This document shows positions 16,459-23,955 of a DNA stretch of 63,278 nucleotides, one piece after another (position 1 is the first letter of the stretch; each line of letters starts with the position of its first letter). Source of the stretch: Muribaculaceae bacterium (lineage in GTDB: Bacteria > Bacteroidota > Bacteroidia > Bacteroidales > Muribaculaceae); the NCBI GenBank assembly GCA_009775265.1, contig VSPG01000009.1, positions 1 to 63,278 on the forward strand, in the 5' to 3' direction. The notes under the pieces were generated by a model that saw only the letters and a program-made list of their open reading frames with translations, searched no databases and had not been told where the DNA came from. The position numbers and the translations under genes are program-made.

Positions 16459-18456
16459 ATGAAACACCGACTTTTTACAGCCTGTATAGGCGCAATGGCC
16501 GCCACTATTGCCATGGCGGCCGAATCCGACGCGCGCTTTGCGTCGTTTCCTGCCTATGAAGGCTCTGATCTCGAACTGCTCGTCGACTCCTCCGGCACTC
16601 ATTTCACGTTGTGGTCGCCCGAGGCTGAAGCCGCACAAGTGCTGCTGTATCCTACCGACCGCAACAGCGCCGCAGAAGACACCCTCGCCATGCTGCGTGC
16701 CGAAAGCGGCACATGGCGGGCGTCCGTCCCGTCCAGGCTTTACGGCAAGTTTTACACTTTCCGCGTGAAGCACGCGGGAAGATGGCTTGATGAAACTCCC
16801 GGAGTATGGGCGAAAGCCGTTGGCACCAATGGCAAGCGTGCCGCTATAATCGACTTTGCAGGCACTAATCCTGACGGATGGAACGAGGACCGCGGGCCTG
16901 AGGTGAAAAACATAACAGATGCCGTAATCTATGAGATGCATCACCGCGACATGAGCATGCATCCCACAAGCGGCATCGTGCACAAGGGCAAATTCCTGGC
17001 TTTGACCGAGCGTGGCACACGCACCCCGGAGGGCGAGGCTACGGGCATAGACCATCTCAAGGAACTGGGTGTGACGCATGTGCACATTCTTCCCAGCTAC
17101 GACTACAACAGCGTGGATGAGGCCAATCTGCCCTCCAACGGCTACAATTGGGGCTATGACCCGCAGAACTACAATGCTCCCGAAGGATCTTACAGCACTA
17201 ATCCGGCCGACCCTGCGGTGCGCGTGCGTGAAATGAAGGAAATGGTGAAAGCGCTCCACGATGCGGGCATAGGCGTGGTGATGGATGTGGTGTACAACCA
17301 CACGGCCGAAAACGACGGATCTAATTTCTCGCTCACCGCTCCGGGCTATTACTACCGCCACAATGCCGACGGCAGCTACAGCGATGCCAGCGGATGCGGC
17401 AACGAGACGGCGTCGGAACGCCGGCAGATGGCCGATTTCATAGTGAATTCCGTGAAGTATTGGGCTAAGGAATACCATATCGACGGCTTCCGCTTCGACC
17501 TCATGGCCATACACGACACGGCTACGATGGACCGCGTAGCGTCCGAACTCAAGAAAATAAATCCGTCGATATTCGTCTACGGCGAAGGTTGGACGGCGGG
17601 GGCGTCGCCTCTCGACGCCGGACGCCGTGCCCTTAAGGAAAATGTGGCGAAAATGCAGGGCATAGCAGTGTTCTCCGACGACATACGCGACGCCGTGAAA
17701 GGCCATTACAGCAATGCCGCCGACCGTGGCTTCGCTACCGGTAAGCCCGGCAACGAGGAGACAGTGAAAATCGGAATCGTCGGCTCTACGGCGCATCCGC
17801 AGGTGGATTATTCCAAGGGCAACAATTCTAAGTTCGCCTATGCTTCATCGCCGGCACAGATAATCAATTATGTGTCGTGCCACGACGACCTTATGCTCAC
17901 CGACAAACTCGCTGCGTCCATGCCCGGCAGCATGCCTGAGCAGCGCATGCGTGCCGCCCGTCTTGCGCAGACGATAGTGTTCACTTCGCAGGGTACGCCG
18001 TTCATGTGGAGCGGCGAAGAAATATTCCGCGACAAAAAGGGCGTGCACAACTCTTATAAATCGCCTGACAGCATTAATGCCATAGACTGGAGTCTCAAGC
18101 ACGCAAACCGCGGGCAGTTCGACTATTACCGCGAACTCATCGCGTTGCGTAAGGCCCATCCGGCGTTCCGCATGACGGATGCTTCGGAGGTGGCCCGCAA
18201 CATCGTGTTCGACAAGGTGGCGCAGCCCAATCTCATAAGCTATTCCATAAAGAACCATGCCAATGGCGACGAATGGAAGGAGATTAAAATTGTGTTCAAC
18301 GGTTCCGGGGAGCCTGTGGATGTGAAAGTGCCCCGCGCCGACTGGATTGTGATAGCCGAGGACGGACGCTTGAAAAGCGATGGCCTCGGCACTTCGCGTG
18401 GAGGACGTCTGACGGTGGCTCCGGTGTCGGCTCTGATACTCGCACGGACTAAGTAG
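16459..18456 (+). CDS. pulA: Type I pullulanase, secreted
   Basis: Glycoside hydrolase family 13 debranching enzyme cutting alpha-1,6 bonds of pullulan or branched starch and glycogen. 665 aa. A signal peptide (MKHRLFTACIGAMAATIAMAA) puts it in the periplasm or outside. A CBM48-like N-terminal domain (HFTLWSPEAEAAQVLLY) precedes the barrel. The pullulanase signature YNWGYDPQNYNAPEGSY is present, with nucleophile Asp347 in GFRFDLMA and acid/base Glu376 in YGEGWTAG. The ATG at 16459 is preferred to 16423 because it begins the signal peptide directly. No SusC/SusD genes are nearby. It lies 71 bp after cdaA and ends at a terminator. Confidence 0.92.
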   Translation: MKHRLFTACIGAMAATIAMAAESDARFASFPAYEGSDLELLVDSSGTHFTLWSPEAEAAQVLLYPTDRNSAAEDTLAMLRAESGTWRASVPSRLYGKFYTFRVKHAGRWLDETPGVWAKAVGTNGKRAAIIDFAGTNPDGWNEDRGPEVKNITDAVIYEMHHRDMSMHPTSGIVHKGKFLALTERGTRTPEGEATGIDHLKELGVTHVHILPSYDYNSVDEANLPSNGYNWGYDPQNYNAPEGSYSTNPADPAVRVREMKEMVKALHDAGIGVVMDVVYNHTAENDGSNFSLTAPGYYYRHNADGSYSDASGCGNETASERRQMADFIVNSVKYWAKEYHIDGFRFDLMAIHDTATMDRVASELKKINPSIFVYGEGWTAGASPLDAGRRALKENVAKMQGIAVFSDDIRDAVKGHYSNAADRGFATGKPGNEETVKIGIVGSTAHPQVDYSKGNNSKFAYASSPAQIINYVSCHDDLMLTDKLAASMPGSMPEQRMRAARLAQTIVFTSQGTPFMWSGEEIFRDKKGVHNSYKSPDSINAIDWSLKHANRGQFDYYRELIALRKAHPAFRMTDASEVARNIVFDKVAQPNLISYSIKNHANGDEWKEIKIVFNGSGEPVDVKVPRADWIVIAEDGRLKSDGLGTSRGGRLTVAPVSALILARTK

Positions 18457-18499
18457 ACAGCCTAAGGAGGTATGAACCGCTTCGTATTATGACGCAATT

Positions 18500-18531
18500 G
18501 GCCGCCGAACCGGTTTTGGAGTTCGGCGGCC
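18500..18531 (+). terminator. pulA terminator
   Basis: An 11-bp perfect stem (GGCCGCCGAAC at 18500-18510, GTTCGGCGGCC at 18521-18531) with a 10-nt loop is followed by TTGCTGTTTG. It lies 44 bp past the pulA stop. Confidence 0.85.
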
Positions 18532-18625
18532 TTGCTGTTTGTATGATGTAAGCATTTCTATGACGTTGCGGATGTGGTTGAAAATGAGGATGAAATAAAA
18601 TGTTTTCAAAAATAATAGTTCGAAA

Positions 18626-18657
18626 TTTGTTGGATTACGAGATTTTTTGTAATTTTG
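18626..18657 (+). promoter_or_regulatory. Promoter of tRNA-Ser(GCT)
   Basis: TTTG at 18626-18629, a 20-bp spacer and TAATTTTG at 18650-18657 lie 33 bp before the tRNA. Confidence 0.85.
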
Positions 18658-18690
18658 CACCATCGGAAACGGAAAAAACCTGCCGAATAC

Positions 18691-18779
18691 GGAGAGGTGG
18701 GTGAGTGGCTGAAACCACCGGTTTGCTAAACCGACGATGGGAGCAATCCTGTCCACGAGTTCGAATCTCGTCCTCTCCG
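18691..18779 (+). tRNA. tRNA-Ser(GCT)
   Basis: Class II tRNA of 89 nt. The acceptor stem GGAGAGG pairs with CCTCTCC and is followed by discriminator G. The anticodon loop is TTGCTAA (anticodon GCT, reading AGC/AGU). There is a long variable arm and a T-loop GTTCGAATC. CCA is not encoded. It marks the left edge of the AT-richer island. Confidence 0.95.
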
Positions 18780-18813
18780 CAAACAACGCTGAATATCAGC
18801 AAATTACAAGATT

Positions 18814-18857
18814 AACACCCAATTTTGCACCCAAAACGGTCAAAGTTGGGTGTTTTT
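18814..18857 (+). terminator. Terminator after tRNA-Ser(GCT)
   Basis: AACACCCAA at 18814-18822 pairs with TTGGGTGTT at 18846-18854 and runs into a T-stretch. Confidence 0.7.
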
Positions 18858-18891
18858 ATATATTCTTAACCTCTCGGGCTGGTCAAAAAAA

Positions 18892-19047
18892 AGGGGGCAT
18901 GGTAATAACATTTCCGATTCTGCCCCCTGTCACACACGCTATATTCCGGGTCAGCGGATATTTCCCCGTCTCAATCTATCCGCATCGCCTTATTTTTTTG
19001 CCCAGCCATCCCCATATATAGGTTTAGCCGGGCATATATAAAGCCCG
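18892..19047. other. Three consecutive hairpins in the gap before the small-ORF operon
   Basis: The 303-bp gap 18780-19082 has no gene. It holds three separate stems: AGGGGGCA/TGCCCCCT (18892-18899 with 18921-18928), GCGGATA/TATCCGC (18954-18960 with 18977-18983, followed on the plus strand by a T-run) and CGGGC/GCCCG (19029-19033 with 19043-19047). The last is 35 bp past the end of the minus-strand operon and could help terminate it. The others may be terminators or part of a structured RNA. Confidence 0.4.
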
Positions 19048-19082
19048 AACCAAACCAAACTTATGACAAGCAATGATGAGCG

Positions 19083-19556
19083 TCACCAATCCTCATCTTG
19101 GTCTGAGTACATTTCGTCCAAATCTTCATAGAGGTCTTCCAGTTCATCCAGTTCATCTTGCAGGTCATCATACGTCTCCTGTCTGTCCTCCATATCGTCG
19201 AGTCGGTCTTGAAGCCGGTCTATTTCGTCTTGTATGCGGTCATAGCGGTCGGACATCAAGTCGCAACTATCGAGTTGCTCTTCAAGTTGATCGATGCGGT
19301 CTTGCAGTTCGTCGGCATCAGCGTCATCAATTCCATACACCCTTTCGCTGTCAATGATTCGCCGATATTCGGCTATCTTCGTTTGGGAGTGTTCTATTTC
19401 TCGCTGTAATTCCTCAATTCGAGTCTCATATTCCGCATCATGAGTATAGTCATGGAACGGTTGGCATGGCTGTTTTTGCGGTTTCGGCTTCCCGGAAAAC
19501 CGGTTGCTAATCATGTTGAATAGGGCGAACTCGCCAAGAAAATTCCAGAATGACAT
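19083..19556 (-). CDS. Acidic coiled-coil protein (157 aa), hypothetical
   Basis: No function is recognised. Residues 1-20 (MSFWNFLGEFALFNMISNRF) form an amphipathic or weakly hydrophobic N-terminus. A short proline/lysine linker (SGKPKPQKQPCQPF) and then about 110 residues of continuous heptad-like helix very rich in Asp and Glu follow (ELQDRIDQLEEQLDSCD, IDRLQDRLDDMEDR, ending MYSDQDEDW). The start is chosen one base after the stop of the preceding small membrane protein, with AAAGAAACGAT upstream. An earlier in-frame start would overlap that gene fully. It is the last gene of a three-gene minus-strand cluster. A membrane-attached rod is an inference from sequence character only. Confidence 0.7.
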   Translation of the reverse strand: MSFWNFLGEFALFNMISNRFSGKPKPQKQPCQPFHDYTHDAEYETRIEELQREIEHSQTKIAEYRRIIDSERVYGIDDADADELQDRIDQLEEQLDSCDLMSDRYDRIQDEIDRLQDRLDDMEDRQETYDDLQDELDELEDLYEDLDEMYSDQDEDW

Positions 19557-19557
19557 A

Positions 19558-19725
19558 TCATCGTTTCTTTTTAATGAAGTTTGTAATGCGTGAGAACAGC
19601 CAAATAAGAATAAAGTATGTCGCAAATACAGAAACTGAAATAACAATTAATGCCGTGAAGAATCCCGGACACGCATAGCACATTATTATAAATATAAGGA
19701 CAAGCCAAAGTATTATACCCAACAT
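19558..19725 (-). CDS. Small two-span membrane protein (55 aa), hypothetical
   Basis: A short ORF reads MLGIILWLVLIFIIMCYACP, then a second hydrophobic stretch GFFTALIVISVSVFATYFIL, and ends in a basic tail NFIKKKR. That is a classic two-segment inner-membrane hairpin with a positively charged end. The TGA stop is separated by one base from the ATG of the coiled-coil gene, which suggests translational coupling. The reading frame is otherwise unexplained by any overlapping gene, and its base composition is AT-richer than the core genes. The family is not recognised. The helper-to-coiled-coil relationship is inferred from position. Confidence 0.65.
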   Translation of the reverse strand: MLGIILWLVLIFIIMCYACPGFFTALIVISVSVFATYFILIWLFSRITNFIKKKR

Positions 19726-19752
19726 AAGCCAAGTGGTTATCTGATTACTACA

Positions 19753-19827
19753 CTATACGTCAGCCCCGTCTTTGAGAGCCTGACCAATCCATGCAAAAGC
19801 GCAGAGAATAGCAATTATGAATGTCAT
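19753..19827 (-). CDS. Very small membrane peptide (24 aa), putative
   Basis: The ORF reads MTFIIAILCAFAWIGQALKD followed by GADV and TAG: a single hydrophobic helix with a short charged tail. It sits 27 bp upstream of the 55-aa membrane protein on the same strand. A TAATTTTG box at 19878-19885 (minus strand) fits the promoter -7 element about 50 bp upstream, though no matching TTTG is 19-21 bp behind it. At this size coding is a hypothesis. Support comes from the membrane profile and the orderly spacing in the cluster. Confidence 0.45.
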   Translation of the reverse strand: MTFIIAILCAFAWIGQALKDGADV

Positions 19828-19957
19828 AACTTATCAAATTTAGATATTTCGAGGAAAGCCAATATGACTTTCAACGGCAAAATTAGCAAATAGGTGAGCG
19901 ATATTTCCGCACACATAAGTAAAATATTATTAACACAAGACAATAAACGATGGATAA

Positions 19958-20215
19958 AGAACTTGTTGCTCTGCAATAGACCGCTATGTGGTGAACCACG
20001 AGCGCATTCATGACGCGCAGCAGCGGGAACTGCTGTGGTTTCCGTTCTATATGATATATGTGCTGGAATGGGTGTTGCGGCTGTGTATGCTCCGCAGCTG
20101 GAAAAAAGCTTATATGGCGATTTCGTTTGAGCGTGAGGCTTATGCCCATGGCCGCGACTTTGGCTATCTGTCCGGACGCAGGCGTTTTGCGCAATGGCGT
20201 AGGGCAGATGCGTGA
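19958..20215 (+). pseudogene. HExxH-motif protein, 5'-truncated
   Basis: The frame open from 19958 to 20215 reads RYVVNHERIHDAQQRELLWF followed by PFYMIYVLEWVLRL, and ends DFGYLSGRRRFAQWRRADA. It resembles the C-terminal half of short Bacteroidales proteins in which the HERIH (HExxH-type) segment is preceded by 50-70 more residues. Here an in-frame stop lies at 19955 and no suitable start exists except a GTG in the middle of the motif at 19988. The 5' end therefore appears lost at the border of the AT-rich island. It could still be made as a 76-residue product from the GTG, but this is unlikely. Confidence 0.55.
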
Positions 20216-20227
20216 GGTGCGTATGGT

Positions 20228-20680
20228 CTAAGGCTTTCGCGGAGTTTCTTTTTTCATGTATATCATGTCCTTAAGTGTCACGCCGTTGTCTACCACGGGG
20301 TGGTCGTAGTTGGCCGTGAAAAAATCAGGAATCCTGTGGGAGAAAGAGTAGCCGCATGCTGTGTAGAACGCTATGTTTTCGGGTGTTTCTCCCGTGCCAA
20401 TAAGTATTTTGTGGCCGGCGTAGACGCCTTCCACGTGTTGCAGCATGGTGCGTCCGAATCCTTTTCGCTGCCATGGCGTGTCTACTGCAAGATTGTTGAC
20501 TTCCATGGTGCTGTCGTTTATGCGCGACACGATGCATACGGCCATTGCGTGGCCTCGGATGCTACCGACGTACATTTTCCCTTGTTCGAGATAGCGGTCT
20601 ATCATACTTTCCTGCTCGTCGCCGAGCAGAAGGAGCCGGAAAAAGCGTTTTTTGTCAGCGGAGATAAGCTCAATATCCAT
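20228..20680 (-). CDS. GNAT-family N-acetyltransferase
   Basis: 150-aa acyl-CoA-dependent N-acetyltransferase, cytoplasmic, substrate unknown. It has the GNAT core: strand 4 with MEVNNLAVDTPWQ, the acetyl-CoA pyrophosphate loop QRKGFGRTML, and the C-terminal strand with NIAFYTACGYSFSHRIPDFF typical of motif B. Length is usual for a one-domain GNAT. It is transcribed alone toward the truncated HExxH gene, 12 bp from its stop. No partner gene suggests a substrate. Confidence 0.85.
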   Translation of the reverse strand: MDIELISADKKRFFRLLLLGDEQESMIDRYLEQGKMYVGSIRGHAMAVCIVSRINDSTMEVNNLAVDTPWQRKGFGRTMLQHVEGVYAGHKILIGTGETPENIAFYTACGYSFSHRIPDFFTANYDHPVVDNGVTLKDMIYMKKETPRKP

Positions 20681-20742
20681 ATTTATAGTTCCGGCCGCTG
20701 ACGGCTGCGGGCATCGGTATGTTCTTGCTTGCTTTTATGATA

Positions 20743-20775
20743 AAAGGTCTGCAAGTCATCGACTTGCAGACCTTT
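20743..20775 (-). terminator. Terminator of tRNA-Ser(CGA)
   Basis: A perfect 15-bp stem (AAAGGTCTGCAAGTC at 20743-20757 with its complement at 20761-20775) has a 3-nt loop and lies just downstream of the tRNA on the minus strand. A T-rich stretch follows. Confidence 0.85.
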
Positions 20776-20780
20776 GTGTG

Positions 20781-20867
20781 CGGAAAGACAGGGATTCGAA
20801 CCCTGGGTACCCGTAAGAGTACAACGGTTTTCGAGACCGTCCCGTTCGACCGCTCCGGCATCTTTCC
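20781..20867 (-). tRNA. tRNA-Ser(CGA)
   Basis: Class II tRNA of 87 nt. The acceptor GGAAAGA pairs with TCTTTCC, discriminator G. The anticodon stem ACGGT/ACCGT encloses loop CTCGAAA (anticodon CGA, reading UCG). A long variable arm and T-loop GTTCGAATC are present. CCA is not encoded. Confidence 0.94.
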
Positions 20868-20882
20868 TTGCGGTTGCGGATG

Positions 20883-20913
20883 CAAAATTACAATTATTTT
20901 CTCAGCCGACAAA
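20883..20913 (-). promoter_or_regulatory. Promoter of tRNA-Ser(CGA)
   Basis: On the minus strand TTTG (20910-20913), a 19-bp spacer and TAATTTTG (20883-20890) lie 15 bp before the tRNA. Confidence 0.8.
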
Positions 20914-20955
20914 ATTATTTTGTGTTTTTGAGGCTTTTTTGAGTGCTTTAGGGTG

Positions 20956-21789
20956 CTAAACAAGTTCTACGGAATCCGGGAGGATGCGGATGCGCTGTTC
21001 CTTGTACAATGCGCCGAGTGCCTTTTTGAAGTCTTTCTTGCTGCAGCGGAAGTGGCATCGTATTTCGTCGGGAGAGGATTTGTCGGACACGGTCATGCGG
21101 CCGCCGGAGGCTCTTAGGGTGGCGAGGATGGAGTCGGACAGGCTGCCTACGCGCTCGCGTGCGTTTCCGCCTATGCGCAGGTCGATTTTGCCGTCGGGAC
21201 GCACATGGCGCACATGCGCCCGGAGTGTTTCCTGCTCCTCGAGAGGGCGGAAGGTCTCGTTGCTGTAAATCATGCCGCGGTGAAGGTTGTCTACGATTAC
21301 GCTGTAGCCTATAGGGGTTTCTCCTGTGACGAGGCATTCCACTTCCTGCCCGGGAGTGTATTCCGGGATGGTGTTGCCAAGGAAATGCTCCACTTTTGCC
21401 GAAGCTGCTATGCGGCCTGAAGCATCGTCGAGATATACATACACGAGATACACGCCTCCCGGACGCATTTTCGATTTCTGCTGGGAGTAGGGCACCAGAA
21501 GGTCTTTGCCGAGTATGCCCCAGTCGAGGAATGCCCCGATGTCGTTGACCTGGCTCACCTGCAGGTATGCGAATTCGCCCACTTTGGCGTAAGGCACGTC
21601 GGTGGTGGCGATTACGCGGTCTTCCGAATCTTTGTAGATGAACACGTCGAGAATGTCGCCCACGGCTGTGCCTTCCGGCACGAAACGGGCCGGAAGCAGT
21701 ATTTCGATACCTGCTCCGCCGTCGAGGTAGACCCCGAAGTCCACTTCTTTGGCGACGGGTAGTTTGTTGAATTGTCCTATTTTTACCAT
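20956..21789 (-). CDS. cvfB: CvfB-like S1-domain RNA-binding protein
   Basis: 277-aa cytoplasmic protein of the CvfB/YitL family. It has tandem S1-like RNA-binding barrels in the N-terminal two thirds (GVYLDGGAGIEILLPARFVP; DIGAFLDWGILGKDLLVPYSQ; GYSVIVDNLHRGMIYSNE) and a C-terminal winged-helix domain (DEIRCHFRCSKKDFKKALGALYK). The known member from Staphylococcus aureus affects virulence gene expression; the exact RNA target in Bacteroidota is unknown. The start ATG at 21789 is 81 bp from the divergent PatB-DapF gene. It is a single gene between tRNA-Ser(CGA) and the fusion gene. Confidence 0.88.
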   Translation of the reverse strand: MVKIGQFNKLPVAKEVDFGVYLDGGAGIEILLPARFVPEGTAVGDILDVFIYKDSEDRVIATTDVPYAKVGEFAYLQVSQVNDIGAFLDWGILGKDLLVPYSQQKSKMRPGGVYLVYVYLDDASGRIAASAKVEHFLGNTIPEYTPGQEVECLVTGETPIGYSVIVDNLHRGMIYSNETFRPLEEQETLRAHVRHVRPDGKIDLRIGGNARERVGSLSDSILATLRASGGRMTVSDKSSPDEIRCHFRCSKKDFKKALGALYKEQRIRILPDSVELV

Positions 21790-21870
21790 AATACTGCAAA
21801 GTACGACATTTTTTATGGAATAAGACGCATTTTTTCGCTAATTTTGCAAAAAGACAATATTCCGTCAGGT

Positions 21871-23940
21871 ATGGTAAAAGAGATATATAATTTTGATTGT
21901 GTAGTGGACCGCCACGACACATGCGCTACGAAGCTGGAGGAAATGCAGGCCAAGTTCGGACGGCAGGACCTTCTGCCTTTTTGGATAGCCGACATGGATT
22001 TTCAGGCTTGTCCGTGTATCATCGACGCTCTGCGTGAGCGCCTCAACCATGCCGTGCTGGGCTATACCACGCCTCCTGACGATTTCTGGGAAAGCATAGC
22101 GTCGTGGCTCTACAGACGCCATGGGTGGAAGGTGTCGCATGACGAAATCACCTTTTTGCCCGGACTTAAAAAGGGGTTGAGCCTTTGCATCAATTACTTT
22201 ACGGAACCCGGCGATGCCGTAGTGATACAGCCTCCGGTCTATCACTCGTTCCGTTCGGTGATAGAGGGCAACGGGCGCCGCGCGGTGGACAATCCGCTGC
22301 GAATCGACGGCTCCGGAAAGTATGCGATGGACTTTGACGGGCTGCTTGATGTGATAAAGCGTGAGCGCCCCAAAATGATTTTTGTATGTAATCCACACAA
22401 CCCTGTCGGGTTGCAGTGGGATGCCGACACGCTGCGGCGTGTTGCTGATATATGCCATGACAACGGGATGGTGCTTGTGTCGGACGAAATATACGGCGAC
22501 ATGATGCTGGCCGGCCGCCGGCACATACCTACGGCCACGGTGTCGGAAAAAGCAGCAGAGGTCACGGTCACTCTCGGTGCTCCGTCCAAGACCTTTAACA
22601 TACCCGGTATAGTGAGCGCATGGACCGTGGTGCGGTCGCCGCGCCTGCGCGAGCCGTTTTTCGGATGGCTTTCGGCCAGCGAGTTCAACACACCGCCCAT
22701 TGCGGCAATGGTGGCCACGCAGGCTGCCTACGACCGCGGCGAGCCATGGCTCGACCAGGCATTGGAATATCTGATGGCCAATGTGCGCCATGCAGGCGAG
22801 TTTTTCCGGCGCGAACTTCCGCAGATAGAGATGTATGCTCCGGAGGCGTCGTTCGCGATATGGCTTGATTTCCGCCGGCTCGGTCTTTCCCAGCCGGAGC
22901 TCGTGAGACTTCTCGTGGAGCGCGCTCGCCTTGCGCTGAGCGACGGCAGCAGTTTCGGGCGCGAGGGCACAGGCTATATGCGTATGAATGTGGGTGTGCC
23001 ACGCGCCATTCTCGACGAGGGGCTGTCGCGCCTGCGCGATGCTGTGCGGTCGCTTGAGGACGGCACGCCAGCGCTGCCCGACGGAGAACTCAACGACATC
23101 CCGTTTGTGAAGATGCACGGACTTGGCAACAATTTCGCATATGTCGACTGCATGGAACGCCCGCTTGACAACCTTCCCGGGCTGGCTCTTGAAATGAGCC
23201 GCCGCCATACGGGTGTAGGCTCGGACGGCATCATTGCCATTCTGCCGAGCGAAAAGGCAGATTGCCGCATGCGCATATTCAACGCCGACGGCTCGGAGGC
23301 GCAGATGTGCGGCAATGGCATCCGCTGCGTGGCCAAATACATTTACGACAACAATATAGTGGCGAAACGCCGGCTGACAATTGAAACGCTGAGCGGACTG
23401 AAAACCGTGGAAATCCATGCCGGCATAGACGGGCTCACGGATATGGTGACCGTGGACATGGGGCTTCCGTGCATGGTGCCGGCAGAAGTGCCGGTGCGGC
23501 ACGACGGTGCCGACATGATAGAGGTGCCGGTGGCGGTTTCGGGCGGAGAAGTGAGGCTTACGGCCGTGTCGATGGGTAATCCTCACGGGGTTCTGTTCGT
23601 GGACAATTTCAACGACGGCATTGTCGGTACGCTCGGTCGTGAACTTGAGACGCATCCCATATGGCCTGAGAAGGCCAACATAGAGTTTGTGCGTGTGGAC
23701 AGCGCAGACACGCTTTCCATGAGGGCGTGGGAGCGCGGTGCCGGCGAGACGATGGCCTGCGGCACGGGAGCGTGCGCGGCGGCTGTGGCGGCTGTGGCCA
23801 CCGGCCGCGCACGCTGGCCTATGACGGTGAGGCTCATCGGTGGCAACCTTCAGATAGACCGCGACGCGGCCACGGGCCATATTCTTATGACAGGTCCGGC
23901 GGTCACCGTTTATTCTGGCACTTATTACCCTTCCAAATAA
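21871..23940 (+). CDS. Fusion of PatB/MalY-type aminotransferase and diaminopimelate epimerase
   Basis: One uninterrupted 689-aa ORF contains two enzymes. Residues 1-~390 are a fold-type I PLP enzyme of the MalY/PatB group (cystathionine beta-lyase-like): PFWIADMDF, CNPHNPVG, SDEIYGD and PLP lysine Lys240 in GAPSKTFNIPG. Residues 409-689 are a complete DapF: MHGLGNNFAYVD, active cysteines Cys480 (SEAQMCGNGIRC) and Cys630 (ETMACGTGAC). DapF converts LL- to meso-diaminopimelate for lysine and peptidoglycan. A linker of about 18 residues joins them. In relatives dapF is usually next to dapL (LL-DAP aminotransferase), so the aminotransferase half may serve the DAP pathway, but its sequence is of C-S lyase type. 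A TAATTTTG box lies at 21839-21846. The ATG at 21871 begins the family homology; upstream ATG 21772 was rejected. Confidence 0.9.
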   Translation: MVKEIYNFDCVVDRHDTCATKLEEMQAKFGRQDLLPFWIADMDFQACPCIIDALRERLNHAVLGYTTPPDDFWESIASWLYRRHGWKVSHDEITFLPGLKKGLSLCINYFTEPGDAVVIQPPVYHSFRSVIEGNGRRAVDNPLRIDGSGKYAMDFDGLLDVIKRERPKMIFVCNPHNPVGLQWDADTLRRVADICHDNGMVLVSDEIYGDMMLAGRRHIPTATVSEKAAEVTVTLGAPSKTFNIPGIVSAWTVVRSPRLREPFFGWLSASEFNTPPIAAMVATQAAYDRGEPWLDQALEYLMANVRHAGEFFRRELPQIEMYAPEASFAIWLDFRRLGLSQPELVRLLVERARLALSDGSSFGREGTGYMRMNVGVPRAILDEGLSRLRDAVRSLEDGTPALPDGELNDIPFVKMHGLGNNFAYVDCMERPLDNLPGLALEMSRRHTGVGSDGIIAILPSEKADCRMRIFNADGSEAQMCGNGIRCVAKYIYDNNIVAKRRLTIETLSGLKTVEIHAGIDGLTDMVTVDMGLPCMVPAEVPVRHDGADMIEVPVAVSGGEVRLTAVSMGNPHGVLFVDNFNDGIVGTLGRELETHPIWPEKANIEFVRVDSADTLSMRAWERGAGETMACGTGACAAAVAAVATGRARWPMTVRLIGGNLQIDRDAATGHILMTGPAVTVYSGTYYPSK

Positions 23941-23955
23941 GATCTAAAAACAGTT

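Noticed and set aside
18691..18779. tRNA-Ser(GCT) as an integration site with a duplicated 3' end
   Set aside because: No second copy of the tRNA 3' segment was seen between 18780 and 20780.
21865..23880. 671-codon minus-strand frame opposite the PatB-DapF fusion
   Set aside because: Antisense shadow; the plus-strand protein has intact catalytic residues in both domains.
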